DNA from: Bedellia somnulentella
Lineage: Eukaryota; Arthropoda; Insecta; Lepidoptera; Bedelliidae
Length of the DNA: 64,000 nt
NCBI GenBank assembly: GCA_963576735.1
Contig: OY755191.1
Coordinates: 8,151,608 to 8,215,607, forward strand
Reading direction: 5' to 3'
Shown here: piece by piece, positions 11,501 to 21,021 of the stretch
How positions within the stretch are numbered: position 1 is the stretch's first letter
How the letters are laid out: each line of letters begins with the position of its first letter
The notes under the pieces: generated by a model
What the model was told of the DNA's origin: nothing
Seen by the model: only the letters and a program-made list of their open reading frames with translations
Databases searched by the model: none
Translations under genes and position numbers: made by a program

Positions 11501-14500
11501 GCCATCATTATAACCTTTTCTTTCATAAATTTCAAGGACATGAGGAGAGTGGCGGAGTTTTTTTAAGCGATTGTTATATATAATCCATCACAAACATCCT
11601 TTTTTAGCCATCATTTTACCTCTTTGTGGCTGAGATTGTGGTTTACAAAGCTCTGTATACGCACTTTTAAGAGTATAGGTAGGTAAACAATTAATAGAAA
11701 ACATAAATACTAAAATTAAGTTCTTACAAACCTTCACCGATTCCGCTGTTCAAAAGAACTCCCCAAGCAAACCAAATGGCACTCGAGAGATTTAGAGCGT
11801 CTTCTTCAGTGCCATCAATATTGGCTAATTTGAACCTTCCAAATGGTGAAAACCTGTCCAGAAGATACAGAACTAAGGCTACCACATGGACAGAAACCAT
11901 GACTAGAATCCACAGCGTATTGGAGAATGGTTGCAAGAAAGAGACCAAGGTTGATGAGCGGGATGGCTGTAAAATAACATGTTTGGTTGAATTCATAACT
12001 ATTTGAAGGGAAAAGAATCAAGGAATATTTGTGCTGAATAATGCATACCTTTTTCTCTAGAATAGTGATTCCTTGATATTTAAACGGTTTGCTAAATTCG
12101 ATGAACTCTGCTCTCTCAGGATTTATTGTTAACGGTGCCACAATCATATCGGCCCTTTCATAAACCAGTTCACCTACAATAAACGAAAATAATTAGTTTT
12201 TGCCATTTCTTCGCGTGGGTGTTCGTAAAAGGCGACTTGGACTGTTGTGGTTTTGTGAGTGATTATTGGACGTTGTGGCTGAAGACCTTTCAAATTCAAA
12301 TTCTGAAGCACTGGCTACCCCCTTTTGGGGTTTAATAGCCGTGAGTATATGTACAAGTATAAAAATAATTACCTATTAGACCAGTCCATTCTTTCTTAGC
12401 ACCTGGCATTGAGAGATTCTTTATGATGTAACTTCCAAACTGACCATCCGGGGAGAGAGCAAGAGAGTACGTGAAGTTTATTGCTCGCGAGAGGTAGTTC
12501 AGTAGATCCATGCAGAAACCTTTGCAACAGTAGAGTTGTCCTGAAATCATATTTGAGCTGTTTGAGAGTATCACATGAAGAATCAAGTGAAAATGGTCAA
12601 GTTCAATAGGTACATGATACATGGATAGTTTAAATTTACAGATGCTACTTTTGGCCATTAACTGCTATTACTTTTATTTTTAGTTAAGTATACATGATTG
12701 ATTAATTACAACCTTAGTTATTTGACATTTAATTGAATGAATGAGTTGATGTGACAATACTATCAATAGCAATACACTTCATAGGAATACCGATTACTCA
12801 AAAAGTCCGCCGTTCTATCCCTAACGGACAATGCCCGTTTAACTGGCTGTGGTTCTCGATTAGTGTCAAGGCCCCCTAAAACCTCCGACATTTGCGAAGA
12901 CACAGAGCGCACCAATTAAGAAAAATAGAAACAGAATTAGTACAGTATAGAATAATATCTCAAACAAGATTTACCTGTGTTATCAGTGTCATTATAATGA
13001 GGGCAGGGTATTTCTTCTTCCAAACATTCACTTCCGTCATCTATTCTTCGAGCATACACAAATGGTTTTTCTTCAATGGTTAATACCTAGAATAGGACTT
13101 TCATTAGAATACAATTCTAATCTGGGACGGGCCTACACCAATTTGTCTTTTCTAAAGTCATATGTGTGGTTAATTTATCATGGTTGCTAACGGTGAGGGA
13201 AAACATCGTGAGGAAACCCACATGGCTGAGTTGTACTTAGTCATGTGACAGTGTATTCGTACAAATCGGCGATAGGCCTGCCCCCTGTCACGTGAGTACA
13301 CTGTCTAAGCAAAACGTGGGTACCTTCTCTGGAAACTAGATGGCGCTTGCCATGTGAGTTCAGGAGTATTGGTACCTCTGCCAACCCCTTCGGGGATAAA
13401 CGGCGTGAACGTTTATGTTTATGTTTATGTTTACAATCTATAAAACGATTTTAGTAAATAAATGAGGTTCTTACTTTGAGATGTGTTGGTATCATAAATC
13501 CTTCGGGTTTCGAGAGACTTCTTCCCATCCAAACTATCTCTTGCTCTTTTAAGAACAGTTTCATTTTGTGGTATTCCTACGAAATAATGACAAAATAAAA
13601 TATTGTATCATTGAAAGAGAAAGAGCTTCTGAATTTTATAGTAGTAATGTATTTCAAGTTGTTTTGTGTGGGCGTATTGTAAATATTCCTAATAGCATAT
13701 ACCTAATACTCAAAGCTTTGAGCTCTAAAATGTAGTCATGTCTTCAATAGAAATAACACATTCGATACTTATACTAAACAATACTACATACATATACTCA
13801 CGGCTGTTAATCCCTAGAAGGGGTAGCCAGAGCTAAGGAATTAGAAACTCCTCAATATTAATAACACAGATATTATAATACTATACTAGTTAATAACCTA
13901 ATCTATGTTACTACCTTCGAATAAAAATATTTCCCAACAGCCACATGTTCTCCCTGAGTTCTCACATTAACCATATCGTATTCAGCATTGACTCTATCCC
14001 CGTGGTCATCGAAAGCCACGTGACCCGTAGCTCCCTCCTCCAGGATTTGTTTGCGGATATAGTCGAAGAGCAATTGGCCAGTGTTCCATAGAGAACCGTA
14101 GTTGTCACAGTCGGAAGGGGGCGCGTGGATGAACTCTGTTTTGTTCATGTCGCGGATTGCTGAGGCTAGGACGTAACTGAAGGCAGAAATGTTTCCGAAT
14201 TAAAACCACAATACATAAATGTTTTATATAGCAAGGTTTAACTTTCACCCTTCCCACGTACATACATACATACATATACTCACGGCTATATTTCCCTAGA
14301 AGGGGTAACCAGAGCTAAGGAATTATAAATTCCTCATTATAAAGATGGTAAGAATAAAGGTTTTTGGTGATGGGTCTCCAACCGCATCGCCCAAAAATCC
14401 AATAAAAAGCCCCAATACCCTTAGTCGCCTCTTACGACACCCGTGGGTAGAAAGGGGTAGCGACATTCTAACGGACTCTAAAACAATAAAAACAAACGAT

Positions 14501-15043
14501 ATTTTTATTAAGCAAATGCAGAGTTGGTTAATACCTATCCATAATTTTTAAGCTTATGCTACATTTTAGTTTTCGGATTGTACTTAAGTGACAGACTAGG
14601 ATTTGATCCTAATAAATCATATTAGTTCCTTGGAGACCCTTGATAATAGTATCTACCTATTGATCTGAATATCAACTCTGATACTCACATAGAATCCTGA
14701 ATATGCGCGTGTTCGTTAGTAGCATTAACAAGTCGAAGTCCCAACAGCCCTTCCGGAGCATTAGCTGCGTCTAAAGCTTGTTCAGTGACCACCCAGACGT
14801 AGCCAGCTGTCGTCATGTTCAGCAGGTTGGCGTCGCGGAATATTATCTCGGCGTCGGTTTTGCTGAAAATGTACACTAAATTCAGCTTCTAAGAATAATA
14901 CATTTAATAAATTAATTAGGCTACGAGTATTTAATCATTGGACCAAATTTGATTAACATTTACTTATTTGTGGACTACACAAAGTTTTTGCAATTAATTT
15001 ACTTTACTTTTTCAAGTTAACACAAATTATATCAATTTTACAA

Positions 15044-15124
<81 letters not shown>

Positions 15125-17549
15125 TATGCGCTTGTTATATAGTTTTGAGATACACATCCGTTTATTAAAAAAATGTGTATTTTTAATCGAGTCGAGTAGC
15201 AAATATCCATTAAAGCAAAAATGTTTTTTTCATAAATCGACCAATTAACCTCCTATGTTCTAAAGTTGCTTTCCATTGTAACTTACCTGGCATACATAAG
15301 AAATACTCTGGCTTGTGCTCCCTTGACGTCGATCAGCTTGTCGCTGAAGGAATCTAGGCCAGGTTCAAACTCGATGACCTGTTCAACTACCACTTTTCTT
15401 TCGACGTCTTCTTCGACACTTTGCGAAGTTGTTTGGAATCTGAAATATTTACCATACATATACGGTTTGTTTATTCGTAACTAGTGAGATTAAAAAATAG
15501 ATAAAATTTATTTAGCTATAAAAATATATTGGTGTTATTTCTCCGTCGCATTCTAATTAGAAAGCAGCTAAATATTATATTTCAAATCGAATTTTCGTTG
15601 TCCCAAACAAAACCGTACGTTTTTGATTTGGGATGACTTAGAAAAAGGATACTGCAAGCTACCACTGTAAAGATGTTTAAGACAAAAGATAAAATTAATT
15701 TATTTCAAAATAAAAAGCATACTCTGTTTTTTATGTCACAGATAACTTACCAGCAAGTTTAAACGAACTCTACTTCGGGATTTAAGGGATTATTAAAAAA
15801 GACCCTCTTATTCCTCTTTAAAATTATGTTGATAATGTTTAATTTCAGTTTCTTAAAAAAACGTACGTAATAGAGTGTGCCTATGTCTACGGCACGAGTG
15901 GGAAGCGAAATAGCTAATATTTCATGCATCGACATCATTATGTATACGATAAGTGTCTTATTAGTATTTTGATGAACGATGTTATATATTACACTCTTAA
16001 ACTTCTCATGCCTCGTACATCATTTAATTACCTGCCAAGAATAGCTCTCCCATCAGTATCAGAGCTATGAATGAAGATAACTTTCATGTAATTAAAATGC
16101 TTAAGAACATCAACCCAAACATCAGCCTGGTGAGAATACGGTGGTACTGTCCTCAGGAATGATACGTGGATGTTCTTATCTGAGAACGCAGAGTCTCTTG
16201 AAGATATTCCTATCACCGGGATGTGGTAGAATCCGCTGGTGTAGGATACTGCTGCTGGTGATAAGTCCCCGATAAGGGGATGAGACACCACTACAGCATA
16301 TATCTGGTGAAAGGAAAGGATATGTAATTTTAATAGTTAAGAATCTTCGTACATCGCTAATCTGGGACAACACGGTCAGTAAAAATATGGTTACACTTGA
16401 CACATCATGATGAAAAATAACCGACTATAGGCTCAGTTTTTATATCAACTAGAACTAAAACACATATAGTGGGGCTTAGAACGACTGGAATCATGTACCC
16501 ATGTCTTTCTAAAGTTTCGAAGTCTGTTACGAAACTAATTTTCGAAATAGCAAAAGAACACTAGAAATCTTACCCGGTGGGCTATTAAGTCCTTGCACAC
16601 ATTTAATGCTGTTTTTATAGGATTGGGATCCATCAATATTGAATAGTCATGATAGGTCACTCCTCGCGGCACATATTTATCTTTGAAATTAAGATTCTGA
16701 AACGAAAAAATGAATTAACTTGTGACTTATCCTTAGAAAAATATGTCGAGGAATTGGCTTACATCGGCAGTGTGTTGATTTAGCAATGTGACTTGCACAA
16801 ATTGCACCGGGATAGCGCACACGTCTTATGCTTATTAGATTAGTATATATTACAGCTGTGAGTTTCCGTCTATATACAATACATATATTCTAGGCTTTAT
16901 ATCGTTACCCAGAGCTTCAAAGTTGGAATTTCCTTAGCTACTTTTGGATGATGAGGAGGAATAAGATAACAAAATAAAGGCATGAGGTGTGGGCGATGGG
17001 TCTCCACTCACATCGCCCATAAATCACTTTAAAAGACCCAAAATCCTAGGATGCCTCATACGAAACTCGCAAAAGAAATAGGTTAGTATAAGTATGTACA
17101 TTTAAAAACACCAAATAAAAGTAGTGCTGTGTAGTGTCGGCTTAGAATAGCACTACTACCCCCATTTTCCGGCGGGTGTACGTAAGAGGCGACTAACGGT
17201 ATTGGGGCTTTAAAGGGATTTTTGGGCGATGCGGTTGGAGACCCATCACCAACAACCTTTATTTTACCATCTTTTTCCCACTTAACTTTCCAAAAGTGGC
17301 TGAGGAATTTCTGATTCCTTAGCTCTGGCTACCCCATCTAGGGATTTATAGCCGTGAGTACATGTATGTATGTATGTAAATAAAAGTATTTACCGAAATG
17401 GTATCCTTAAAGAAGGCGATGGATTCATTACTGGACAGCACTCCACCAACATTGTAATACGTGGGGTTGGAGAAATCGCCACGGTTTGGTTCTGCTCCCA
17501 AGGCCACTTTGTGCCATACGGCGATTAGCAGGAGCAGCTTGCAATGCAT
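218..17549 (-). CDS. Nmdar1: NMDA-type ionotropic glutamate receptor subunit 1, 16 coding exons
   Basis: Complete coding region for a GluN1-type subunit, the glycine-binding obligatory subunit of NMDA receptor channels at synaptic membranes. Exons, in order of transcription: 17394-17549, 16574-16696, 16032-16303, 15287-15439, 14689-14862, 13915-14176, 13475-13576, 12975-13086, 12373-12540, 12049-12173, 11732-11966, 11279-11427, 11046-11203, 5311-5483, 4366-4619, 218-397. All junctions are GT/AG and keep frame; the total is 931 codons plus stop. Visible: signal peptide ([12 protein letters not shown]), amino-terminal domain to ~400, first ligand lobe with [11 protein letters not shown] (~520), TM1 (~560-580), pore [28 protein letters not shown] in TM3, second lobe with [13 protein letters not shown]4 in exon 15, and a short cytoplasmic tail ending HLVV. 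A pyrimidine tract just before the ATG implies an upstream 5'-UTR exon. Length is close to other insect NMDAR1 proteins. Introns carry a hAT element, an R4-type LINE and many SINEs. Confidence 0.95.
547..4135 (-). mobile_element. hAT transposon, ZMYM1/DUF4371 type, decayed
   Basis: Termini are inverted repeats: CAGTGCCGGATTAAGCC at 547 and its near complement GGCTAATCCGGCACTG ending at 4135. They are flanked by a perfect 8-bp target duplication AAGTGAAG (539-546 and 4136-4143), diagnostic of hAT insertion. The minus strand encodes broken transposase pieces. 2074-2328 has a TTF-type zinc-finger segment ([16 protein letters not shown]). 1200-2027 has the DUF4371/RNase H-like core ([12 protein letters not shown], then [17 protein letters not shown] and CLAHSLHLV). 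826-1026 is probably the C-terminal dimerisation region. Frameshifts and stops separate them, so it is not autonomous. It lies in the last Nmdar1 intron in the same orientation as the gene. Confidence 0.9.
2937..3689. mobile_element. MITE-like element nested in the hAT
   Basis: A perfect 14-bp inverted repeat, GGAGGGCAATTCTC at 2937-2950 and its complement at 3676-3689, bounds 753 bp with no coding capacity that I recognise. The interior is rich in ATATC motifs, and a third similar motif (ATTCTCGCACACGG) lies near 3056. I could not identify a target duplication with confidence. Just outside, at 2895-2935, is a tRNA B-box-like sequence on the minus strand, perhaps the remnant of a tRNA-derived SINE. 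Confidence 0.55.
5522..5553. repeat. (TA)n microsatellite
   Basis: Sixteen consecutive TA dinucleotides in the Nmdar1 intron between exons 13 and 14. Confidence 0.9.
6085..6217 (+). repeat. SINE family B copy, internally deleted
   Basis: Starts with the tRNA A-box-like head (ATCTCAGTGGGTAGAACAC) and jumps to the family B tail (TGTTCAGAAG... ACCTTCGGGGA... GCGTGAA). The middle ~230 bp are missing. Better copies are at 35043 and 44917. Confidence 0.7.
6304..6476. repeat. Direct tandem repeat, ~91-bp period, two units
   Basis: GAACGATCGATG(T/C)CGGACATTG... recurs at an offset of 91 bp, with a few mismatches and a small insertion in the second unit. Intronic, non-coding. Confidence 0.8.
6945..10371 (+). 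mobile_element. R4/Dong-clade non-LTR retrotransposon, defective
   Basis: A LINE antisense to Nmdar1, in the intron between exons 13 and 14. A 10-bp direct repeat AACTAAATAA flanks it (6935-6944 and 10372-10381), the likely target duplication. The encoded polyprotein pieces run from an N-terminal region through reverse transcriptase to a CCHC-type knuckle and a restriction-like endonuclease. That order, and the C-terminal wording (WD...[21 protein letters not shown]...[10 protein letters not shown]), is typical of the R4/Dong group rather than of APE-type LINEs. Reading-frame breaks near 7950, 8460, 8545 and 9850 and a probable deletion in the RT make it inactive. It is much more GC-rich than the surrounding intron. 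Confidence 0.85.
7389..10276 (+). pseudogene. R4/Dong-like polyprotein relic (RT, zinc knuckle, REL endonuclease)
   Basis: Frame pieces: 7389-7952 (N-terminal region, starting [10 protein letters not shown]); 7951-8460 in another frame ([39 protein letters not shown] domains 1-2); a short piece with AFDSVPH around 8520; 8550-9881 ([23 protein letters not shown] active-site box, knuckle [18 protein letters not shown]); then the nuclease segment ([17 protein letters not shown]) ending at 10276. The RT box reads YTDD rather than the common YADD/YMDD. At least four frame breaks mean no functional protein is made from this copy. Confidence 0.85.
10382..10945. other. Intronic DNA, nothing coding seen
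   Basis: Non-coding Nmdar1 intron sequence between the R4 LINE and exon 13. It includes a short GC-rich patch (about 10490-10550) that stands out from the AT-rich surroundings and may be part of another degraded element. A (TA)n run occupies 10953-10976. Confidence 0.5.
12208..12358 (+). repeat. Family A short interspersed repeat, diverged
   Basis: Retains GTTCGTAAAAGGCGACT and the terminal CTGGCTACCCCC...TAGCCGTGAGTATATGTAC; the middle is strongly diverged. Lies in an Nmdar1 intron. Confidence 0.55.
13107..13434 (+). repeat. SINE family B copy, 5' truncated
   Basis: Starts at CGGGCCTACACCAATTTGTC and runs to the GCGTGAACGTTTATG tail. The tRNA-like head is missing. Closely matches 35043-35413. 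Confidence 0.85.
13789..13858 (-). repeat. Family A repeat, 3'-end fragment
   Basis: Minus-strand copy of the terminal ~65 bp (CATACATATACTCACGGC ... AGCTAAGGAATTAGAAA). Confidence 0.8.
14262..14475 (-). repeat. Family A repeat
   Basis: Near-complete minus-strand copy with a (CATA)n side. It lacks the middle TTTGGAAAGTTGAGTGGGG segment and the last few bases of the 5' end. Confidence 0.85.
15050..15121. repeat. (TA)n microsatellite, about 36 units
   Basis: A long uninterrupted TA run in the intron between Nmdar1 exons 4 and 5. It creates a spurious Tyr-Ile reading frame. Confidence 0.95.
16875..17070 (-). repeat. Family A repeat, old diverged copy
   Basis: Recognisable core (GGGCGATGGGTCTCCA, ACATCGCCCATAAATC) in minus orientation, with many substitutions elsewhere. 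Confidence 0.65.
17126..17377 (+). repeat. Family A repeat, full-length copy
   Basis: A reference copy of the family. It starts GCTGTGTAGTGTCGGCTTAG and ends TTATAGCCGTGAGTACATG followed by (TATG)n. It lies just 3' of Nmdar1 exon 1, in intron 1. GCGGTTGGAGACCC resembles a pol III B box, and CGGCTTAGAAT is weakly A-box-like. Confidence 0.9.
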
Positions 17550-17913
17550 CCTGTATACCTTTAAAAAAAGAAATTACTTTATTATTTTTATTATACACGA
17601 CGATTGACGTTTATACAAGCGAATGTTATTTATATAAAGAGCCAATGTGGATGGTAATGTCTGTAGAGCACCACCACGGAGGACATATTTAGATCAAATC
17701 GAGAATTTTGTTAAAAGAATGCCGTCCCTAGTGCGGGGAACAAGGGGACGTTTGAAAAGACTGACGAATGAAATAAAGCTACAGTGAGATTTGTGCCTAT
17801 CCAAATAATAAGTCTTCACGATGTGTAAAAGGCTTTCGTGATCGTGTGAATCGGGGCACAATAGTATCGGTGTACCCCAATGGAAATAAATAGTATAGTA
17901 TAGGTAATAAATA

Positions 17914-18005
17914 AAGGAAAGAAAATTTCGACACAGGTGGAAATCGAACCCGCAACCTCGGAGGTATAATCCCCGCATGAGGTTTTCATGAACAAAAAGA
18001 TTTAA
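17914..18005 (-). repeat. tRNA-like SINE remnant
   Basis: Minus-strand B-box-like GGGTTCGATTTCC with a degraded tRNA body. It is followed by AATCCCCGCATGAGG... TTCATGAACAAAAAG, which recurs in the opposite orientation at 58215-58255 beside another tRNA-like sequence. Confidence 0.55.
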
Positions 18006-18084
18006 AGTATTGTATAGTTTCAAGAAGGATTTCTCGAAAGTTACAATGAATAATTATTGTTCATTTCGGTTAGAGATATTGCTT

Positions 18085-18260
18085 TTGTGATATTTATCGC
18101 AGTACACAGATCAAATTAGCCCCAAACCTACAACTTAATGACTTGTATTATGGAATGGAATACTAATTTAACGATTTATTTAATACTATATAATACACAT
18201 GTAAATAACATCCAATACTAAGAAATAATTATTTATGTTCATTACATAAATGTATGTGGC
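18085..18260 (-). repeat. SINE family C copy
   Basis: Its reverse complement matches 19655-19810 over about 150 bp (TATGTGTATTATATA..., ATCGTTAA.TTAGTA, GGTTTGGGGCTAA.TTGAT). Confidence 0.8.
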
Positions 18261-19599
18261 TTTCAGTGGGATTCCGCCACCTCCGGAAATATATCCAAAT
18301 TAATTAAAAAATAAATCATTAGGATAGGAAAAGCTAAAATAATAAAACTTGACCCGTCTTTCCCGAAGGAAGTAAATTTGTTCGACTCTGTGTGTTTCAC
18401 TTCTTATTATTTCCGTTAGATGTAGTTAACTCTGGTTTACATTAGTAATAATTATAACACCTTTAATTAAATACGAATAAATAACTAAATAACAGTAAAT
18501 AATATGATACAAAAAATTCCGTAATGGTTTAAAGTTTTGTAAGGCAATCATCTTTAGCGATAATATCTTTTATCTAATACAATTTTGTTATGACTTATAA
18601 TTAAGTTTAATCAACCAATCGGTATAATTACATTGTAAGAGGTAAAAACAACTTTTTCATAGTCTTGCTCAATAAAGTTTTGCACATAAAAAAAAGAGTA
18701 AAGTGTCGAATCTACATCAAATAATACTAACAGTCATGATCACGTAATATAAAGTGAGATAATACACTGACACACCCACATTAATAAATCAACGAATAAG
18801 AAAATACTAATAAGAGACACGACATTACTATAAAATTTTAGTTAAACAATCATTCTACATAGCTACTTACTGTAAATTCAGTTTTCATAAATAAACATTT
18901 TGTGACTTGAAAAGTGAAACCTTTGTACGGAAAAACTTGGATGCTGTAAAATAAAATATCTCCAAATGGAACTGTCAGTACTGTCACCTCTCGTTCGTAA
19001 CCATGGCAACTGCACATGCGCATTTAAGTTCTAAAAAGGCGGGAGAATGGCGATCGATGAGGAGCTTTCTCTTAATTTTCGATGGATTAGATACCATGCT
19101 TATTGGATAGAACTATGGAGCATGTACTATTTGTTTAGCTACTTACGTAAGATCGTAAGAAACTATATGTTAGCTTCTTGATTCGCGTTAGCTCACTTCA
19201 CCTTGATTGTAGCAATAAAGTTTACAAAGTGATAAAACCTAAATATTTTAGGCTTTAAAAACAATCAATCAAAAGTAAAATATATATAAAATATATTGGT
19301 CAACAAGGGTCAGGCTGCCTTTGACATTAGAAGTTCCTTAGCCTCTTAAGAAACAAACGCAAACAGATTGACCAGATAGAAAATATTATAATCGTAGGCC
19401 TTATCATGTTTTGTTAAAGGCTGGAATATGTAATGAAAAGGAAAAATACATATGGAAATAATGATAAATGTTAGGCAAGCTACAGAAATTTTTCAGAATT
19501 GTACGATCCTACCCTACCCTATCCTGCCTACCCCATTGGAATTTAATGGCCCAAAAAGTATGTTTCTTATCAATAACAATCATCATTTAATGAAACCGA

Positions 19600-19850
19600 T
19601 GCTTATAATTTAGCTTCTGGATCCGGAGGTCGCGGGTTCGATCTCCGCTGAGAGCAACATTTATGTGATGAGCATAAATGGTGTTTCTTAGTCTTGGATG
19701 ATATTTATATGTGTATTATATAAAATTAAATAAATCGTTAAGTTAGTATCCCATAATACAAGCCTTGCTTAGTTTGGGGCTAACTTGATCTGTGTCATGT
19801 GTCCGTAAATAATTATTTATTTATTTTATTGCGGAACAAAAGTTTGGACT
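19600..19850 (+). repeat. SINE family C copy with tRNA-like 5' part
   Basis: The B-box-like GCGGGTTCGATCTCC at about 19630 is followed by the same body as 18085-18260. The head TCTGGATCCGGAGGTCG looks tRNA-derived. A further fragment with GTCCGAAGG... CCCGCTGAGAGCAATATTTAT lies at 39462-39540. Confidence 0.75.
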
Positions 19851-21021
19851 TGCATTTGTCTTGCAGCAACTCCTAAGTTTCCGGTCATTGTTTGTGAGTA
19901 TTAATAGTAGTACAAGTAGTGTTTAACAACCCGGGGTGGGTGATGTGTAGTATTTTAAAAACCCACCAAACAAAAGATGTAATCACACTAACTTTGTGAC
20001 TAGGTTGTATCGGGGTGTCATACGTTTCACCGAATGTATGATATGTATATGTATTATTATGAAGCTCGGGGCACGCGAGCTCGGAAAAATATTTGAGTGG
20101 TACGCCAGTTCGAAAGTACGTGAAATCGAAAGGCGAAAGTGAAATGTTTCTATTTATTTATATCATAGAGAAAATTTAAGATCGGGGAATTTCATACTTG
20201 AATATTTTTTTTATAACAAAACCAGATATCATTGGGCATAGGTGTACACAAATAATTTGAAAAAAACATAAAGTCACAATAGAGGATTCCTTAGCCATTG
20301 GAGGTATTAATTACAAAGATTGCTGAGAGATTTCGAATATAGTTTTTCCAAAATAATAAAATAAAGACGTAAGTTCTGTAGTGATCTAGTCGCAATTGAA
20401 CTAAAATGTAGGGAAAAGGAAGAAATAGAATGCTTTATTGCGTTTTTTATAAAATGCTATTTTTGGTTAGGTTAATTCAGTCAGTTAATAAAAAACAAAA
20501 TGGAATAGTTATCAATGTATTCACGGAACATTTAATGTAGACGATAAAACAGAGCATTCAATTATCAGGTAATTAGCAATTAACGTAGGAAACCATTTGT
20601 CAATCGTGATTGATCATTGTTAGGCGAGAAGCCAAATTGATCGTATTTTATTCCTAACAAGCTATTGTTTTTATTTGTTGTTTTGTTGTTGTTTTTTGTT
20701 TGTTTGATTGTTTCCCTTTTTAACAAACAGTTTTTAGCTTTAAAAGTATTTGTTTGCGTGACATATGTTGCAAAATTTAACAAATTTTAGGAAATTTAGA
20801 TAAACTTGAAAAAAAATCCTTTTTAAAAATGCATGGACATACAAAATCTATATATTATTAAATCGTTATAGAAATACATTACAATATTAATCATTTTAAT
20901 CAAAAATTACATTAAAACTGCTTACCAGTGGCAAAATGATTTTATGTAAAACAATGATCTTTTTAAAAACAAAGACAAATTGATAAACATTACAAACTAT
21001 TTAGCAAAACAATAAACGTCT

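Larger units (their letters stand above)
17550..21021. other. Region upstream of Nmdar1: SINE copies, candidate 5'-UTR exon/promoter, no ORF
   Basis: No convincing protein gene. The splice-acceptor-like sequence just before the Nmdar1 ATG implies that the 5' UTR starts in this stretch. A candidate is around 18960-19060, where ACCATGGCAACTGCACATGCGCATT (read in two parts) resembles YY1- and NRF1-type promoter motifs; this is only suggestive. SINE-like copies occupy 17914-18005, 18085-18260 and 19600-19850. The rest is unassigned AT-rich DNA. Confidence 0.45.

Noticed and set aside
15004..15210. Minus-strand reading frame of alternating Tyr-Ile
   Set aside because: Pure translation of the (TA)n microsatellite.
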